DNA of 15,057 nt from Candidatus Pacearchaeota archaeon (GTDB lineage Archaea > Nanoarchaeota > Nanoarchaeia > Pacearchaeales > GW2011-AR1). Position numbers and translations under genes: made by a program. The DNA is taken from the NCBI GenBank assembly GCA_002690445.1, contig NZER01000377.1:1-15057 (forward strand), read 5' to 3'. The notes beneath the pieces are model-generated. The model was given only the letters and a program-made list of their open reading frames with translations, did no database searches and was not told where the DNA came from. Positions 13,991 to 15,057 of the stretch are shown piece by piece; position 1 is the first letter of the stretch; every line of letters starts with the position of its first letter.

Positions 13991-14280
13991 CTTCACACAC
14001 CACATACCTACAGCTAATCATCCAACTACCCCGTGTGTGATAAGGGGATGGGTATCAATATAAAATACATTCTCCTTTAGTGTAGATATCCATTCCCAAA
14101 ATTTAATATCTTAGGTTGCTGAGCATTAAAGATGTTTCTTTAGTCATTGTTCTATGGAGGTTCGGTGACAAATAGAAAGTTATTGCCTAAGATTAATTGA
14201 AGTGGTGAGCAGTCCATGTTGAAATAGAGTCCTTCTTTAGTACGGAGCTGACAGAAATACCGTACACACTTCATAACATT
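13991..14280 (+). ncRNA. Candidate structured RNA of about 290 bases, unrecognised
   Basis: There is no gene here, but four successive helical domains can be read. Domain 1 is 13993-14000 with 14033-14040 (8 perfect pairs). Domain 2 is 14044-14056 with 14085-14097 (13 contiguous pairs, two G-T) with an inner 14066-14070/14080-14084. Domain 3 is 14108-14115 with 14186-14193 enclosing two hairpins, 14125-14132/14137-14144 and 14150-14155/14172-14177. Domain 4 is 14198-14204 with 14267-14273 enclosing 14240-14245/14260-14265. The helices tile the whole interval in order without conflict. The RNA ends just before AGGAGG of the next gene (14282-14287), so it could be either a 5' leader that controls that gene or a free-standing RNA. 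I do not recognise a riboswitch or RNA family. The strand follows the flanking genes. Confidence 0.6.
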
Positions 14281-14296
14281 TAGGAGGAATATAATA

Positions 14297-14488
14297 GTGG
14301 GGCAAATAAAAAAAGTACTTGACATAATAGAAACATTTGATGGACTACCAGATGGTCAGTTTAAAGAATCAATAGCAGATGATATTAATGAGATGAAAAT
14401 AATAGTAGCAGAGTTAGAATCATTTAGAAAACAATTAAACTATTTGGAGAAAGAACATGAGCAAACCAGGAAGAAAGAAATTTCTTGA
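14297..14488 (+). CDS. Small acidic helical protein with GTG start
   Basis: This 63-residue frame starts with GTG at 14297, preceded by AGGAGG nine bases away, a strong site. The product begins MGQIKKVLDIIETFDGLPDG and continues as one long heptad-like helix (about 24-60: SIADDINEMKIIVAELESFR), likely a coiled coil. It is the first gene after the second structured RNA. It overlaps the following gene by 32 bases. No family is recognised. Confidence 0.7.
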   Translation: MGQIKKVLDIIETFDGLPDGQFKESIADDINEMKIIVAELESFRKQLNYLEKEHEQTRKKEIS

Positions 14489-14654
14489 TAGAGAAACTTG
14501 GAAACATATATCTCTGTATATCTGCAAAGAAGACAAAGACTTTATCGATTCTTTTGCAAAAGAAACCTATAGAGATATAACTAGCACAATAAGATTAGCA
14601 ATAGATGAGCTAAGAAAACAATATAATAACAAAGGAGCAAAACATGGGATTTGA
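14457..14654 (+). CDS. Probable ribbon-helix-helix DNA-binding protein
   Basis: The 65-residue product has the length and plan of Arc/MetJ-type ribbon-helix-helix proteins. A basic N-terminal arm (SKPGRKKFLDRETWK) is followed by a short strand (HISLYI, about 17-22), then a helix (EDKDFIDSFAKETY) and a second helix (STIRLAIDELRKQY). In this family two strands pair in a dimer and enter the major groove. GGAG lies before the ATG. Such proteins often repress their own operon, so an operator near the start of the rightward genes would be expected, but I could not identify one. It overlaps the preceding gene by 32 bases and the next by 11. Confidence 0.6.
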   Translation: MSKPGRKKFLDRETWKHISLYICKEDKDFIDSFAKETYRDITSTIRLAIDELRKQYNNKGAKHGI

Positions 14655-15057
14655 TTTAACAGGCAGAAAACCAATTAATATGATAAATATAGATAAACCT
14701 TACATTGACTGGAGTAAAAACCCTTCTAGTGAGGAAAAGGAACAATACTCAAGAGATATGGAAGCCTATGAAAAGGCAGTTCCAGGTGATTATTTCCGTA
14801 ATAATGTCTGGTGGTGGAGACCATTATGGACATATGTTTGTGAGGTTTGTGATGATATACTTACAGAAGATGAGATGGGGTCAGGTTCTTATAATGATGG
14901 TACAATAATATATAAATACAAAGCAATTCAAATTGCAAAAAGACTACAAACGCTTATTGATGATGGTAAAGTTAAGGAATATGCAGAAAAATATACTAAT
15001 AAGCTAAAAGCATTGCCACTGAAGGAATGTGACCTTGTAATTGGAGATGGAATAAGA
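14644..15057 (+). CDS. Phage protein of unknown function, WWWRPLW motif (cut by right edge)
   Basis: ATG at 14644 with AAAGGAG before it opens a frame that stays open for 138 codons to the right edge. It begins MGFDLTGRKPINMINIDKPY and carries DYFRNNVWWWRPLWTYVCEV (about 50-69) with CEVCDD, then GSYNDGTIIYKYKAIQIAKR. The MGFDL start and FRNNVWWWRPLW block recur, as I recall, in hypothetical proteins of many unrelated phages; a biochemical role is not known to me. The two nearby cysteines (CxxC) could form half of a metal site. The frame differs from the other long open frame in this interval, which is a shadow. Confidence 0.8.
   Translation, partial: MGFDLTGRKPINMINIDKPYIDWSKNPSSEEKEQYSRDMEAYEKAVPGDYFRNNVWWWRPLWTYVCEVCDDILTEDEMGSGSYNDGTIIYKYKAIQIAKRLQTLIDDGKVKEYAEKYTNKLKALPLKECDLVIGDGIR

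Noticed and set aside
13991..14045. Simple intrinsic terminator for the membrane-protein gene
   Set aside because: The 8-pair CA/TG-repeat stem at 13993-14040 has a long loop and no T tract after it, so it fits better as part of the larger RNA fold.
14457..14654. Toxin-antitoxin pair with the upstream 63-residue gene
   Set aside because: The ribbon-helix-helix protein could be an antitoxin, but its partner is a plain acidic coiled coil with no toxin-like catalytic or membrane features.
14705..14908. 67-codon rightward frame near the right end
   Set aside because: It is a shadow of the gene starting at 14644, whose frame has a strong ribosome binding site and a recognisable tryptophan-rich motif.

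Overview
This window looks like part of the genome of an AT-rich tailed double-stranded DNA bacteriophage (Caudoviricetes). The evidence is a head-morphogenesis and packaging block containing a large terminase, a P22-type portal, a scaffold-like protein and the start of a probable major capsid protein. Most other genes are small, overlapping and unrecognised. Ribosome binding sites of the AAGGAG type point to a bacterial host. I see no integrase, rRNA, complete tRNA, CRISPR array or insertion sequence. The host cannot be named from this sequence.

Layout. Positions 1-10340 form one leftward transcription unit. In its reading order it encodes a beta-rich probable virion protein (9762-10340), a charged helical protein, a 58-residue protein, a possible small terminase, a short coiled-coil protein, a helix-turn-helix/calcineurin-like phosphoesterase fusion, a 62-residue protein, the large terminase, two unrecognised proteins, an M15-type cell-wall peptidase, a 65-residue protein, the portal, the scaffold, and the N-terminus of the probable major capsid protein running off the left edge. 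Many neighbours overlap by TAATG or ATGA, which suggests translational coupling. A divergent control region lies at 10341-10596.

Rightward from 10597 there is first an orphan 106-residue gene whose base and codon use differ from its neighbours. About 950 bases without a convincing gene follow (10918-11869). They hold a TTCG-capped hairpin beside a tRNA D-arm-like sequence, then about 800 bases packed with nested helices. I interpret that stretch as a giant structured noncoding RNA; its size and phage context resemble the GOLLD and ROOL classes, but I could not align it to either. A tightly packed rightward operon of small proteins follows (11870-13990), three of them with a single predicted membrane segment.

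That operon is interrupted at 13991-14296 by a second gene-free stretch of about 290 bases that also folds into well-paired helices and that I do not recognise. Downstream are a short helical protein, a probable ribbon-helix-helix regulator, and the start of a protein with a WWWRPLW tryptophan-rich motif, cut by the right edge.

The leftward block builds and fills the capsid: scaffold, capsid and portal form the procapsid, the terminase packages DNA, and the peptidase acts on the host wall. The rightward block is accessory, and its two large structured RNAs are the most unusual content of the window.
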